Origin: CAZIKB01 sp964539665
GTDB taxonomy: Bacteria > Zhuqueibacterota > Zhuqueibacteria > Oceanimicrobiales > Oceanimicrobiaceae
Length of the DNA: 33,490 nucleotides
Assembly: GCA_964539665.1 (NCBI GenBank)
Contig: CAZIKB010000068.1
Location: forward strand, 1-33,490
Reading direction: 5' to 3'
The position numbers and the translations under genes were made by a program. Positions 33,189-33,490 of the stretch are shown one piece after another (positions within the stretch are counted from its first letter, which is position 1; each line of letters opens with the position of its first letter). The notes beneath the pieces are model-generated. The model saw only the letters and a list, made by a program, of their open reading frames with translations. It was not told the DNA's origin and did no database searches.

Positions 33189-33490
33189 ATTCAAAATGAT
33201 ACGGCCGCCTCTTCTTAACTTTTTTTGAACTCAAAAAAGTAGTATCCTTCAAAGCCTGAGTCACTTTTTTAAAAATAGTAATCCCGGATACAATCAATTG
33301 TAATCCGGTACTTTTTAATTCCTACCTTAATTAGTTATTTCCACTGAAATCACACCTTTACTATACTTTAGAAGTTTAGCAAAGGTTTTTCATTCATCAC
33401 CTGCTAAAGGCCGAAAATATTATTAATGAGGCGACTAAACATATTGCATATATGATTAAAAATACGTAATTTAACTGTCATGAAAACAGA
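33189..33490. other. Right-end intergenic region
   Basis: No gene seen apart from a possible terminator hairpin (33284-33318). Confidence 0.5.
33284..33318 (+). terminator. Possible terminator of the receiver gene
   Basis: CCGGAT-ACAA (33284-33293) pairs with TTGT-A-ATCCGG (33298-33308) with a one-base bulge, followed by TACTTTTTAATT. It lies about 95 bases after the stop at 33188. Confidence 0.5.

Overview
The window is AT-rich bacterial DNA that most likely comes from a little-cultured lineage of the FCB superphylum (Calditrichota/KSB1-like or a relative). Evidence: a secreted FG-GAP/Ig-repeat protein with a C-terminal NYPNPFN...GxYxYK type IX (Por) sorting domain, a TonB-dependent receptor with a CarboxypepD_reg-like N-terminus, a Wzi-like outer-membrane barrel, DUF4097 proteins, and Shine-Dalgarno-led genes. 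No rRNA, tRNA or CRISPR array was recognised. The lineage is an inference.

Left part (1-2500) is a decaying accessory region. On the minus strand there are the 5' end of a small lipoprotein-like gene, a degenerate group II intron remnant (domains V-VI readable), a C39 peptidase/ABC exporter gene cut off in its first membrane helix, and a sigma-54 activator gene broken by two compensating single-base shifts. Between activator and exporter lie three evenly spaced AAAATGGAA sites and a -24/-12 (sigma-54) promoter-like sequence, so the segment looks like the relic of a sigma-54-controlled peptide-export locus.

2500-10550 holds two cold-shock protein genes with homologous ~200-nt leaders and matching promoters and terminators, htpG, an outer-membrane barrel protein, a membrane-attached MutS-like ATPase and an M14 carboxypeptidase. 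10546-16832 carries the 1141-residue secreted propeller/Ig protein and a probable amino-acid uptake pair (SLC1-type carrier plus SNF-type symporter).

17381-19153 is a short plus-strand thiazole operon, thiS-thiG-tenI/thiE; the third gene looks more like thiazole tautomerase TenI than ThiE. 19333-28040 holds a small unknown gene, a Wzi-like barrel, an Ate/Bpt-type aminoacyl-tRNA-protein transferase relative, alanine racemase, a PurD-like ATP-grasp protein, and a TonB receptor paired with a lipoprotein.

28368-33490 holds an SRPBCC protein, a tight operon (ECF sigma factor, zinc-finger anti-sigma factor with a HEAT-like extracytoplasmic part, two DUF4097 proteins), a frameshifted kinase-like gene remnant and a stand-alone receiver protein with an altered acidic pocket. 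Intergenic regions contain two families of dispersed repeats: short inverted GTCATTCCCG...CGGGAATGAC elements and ACCACGGA-type repeats.
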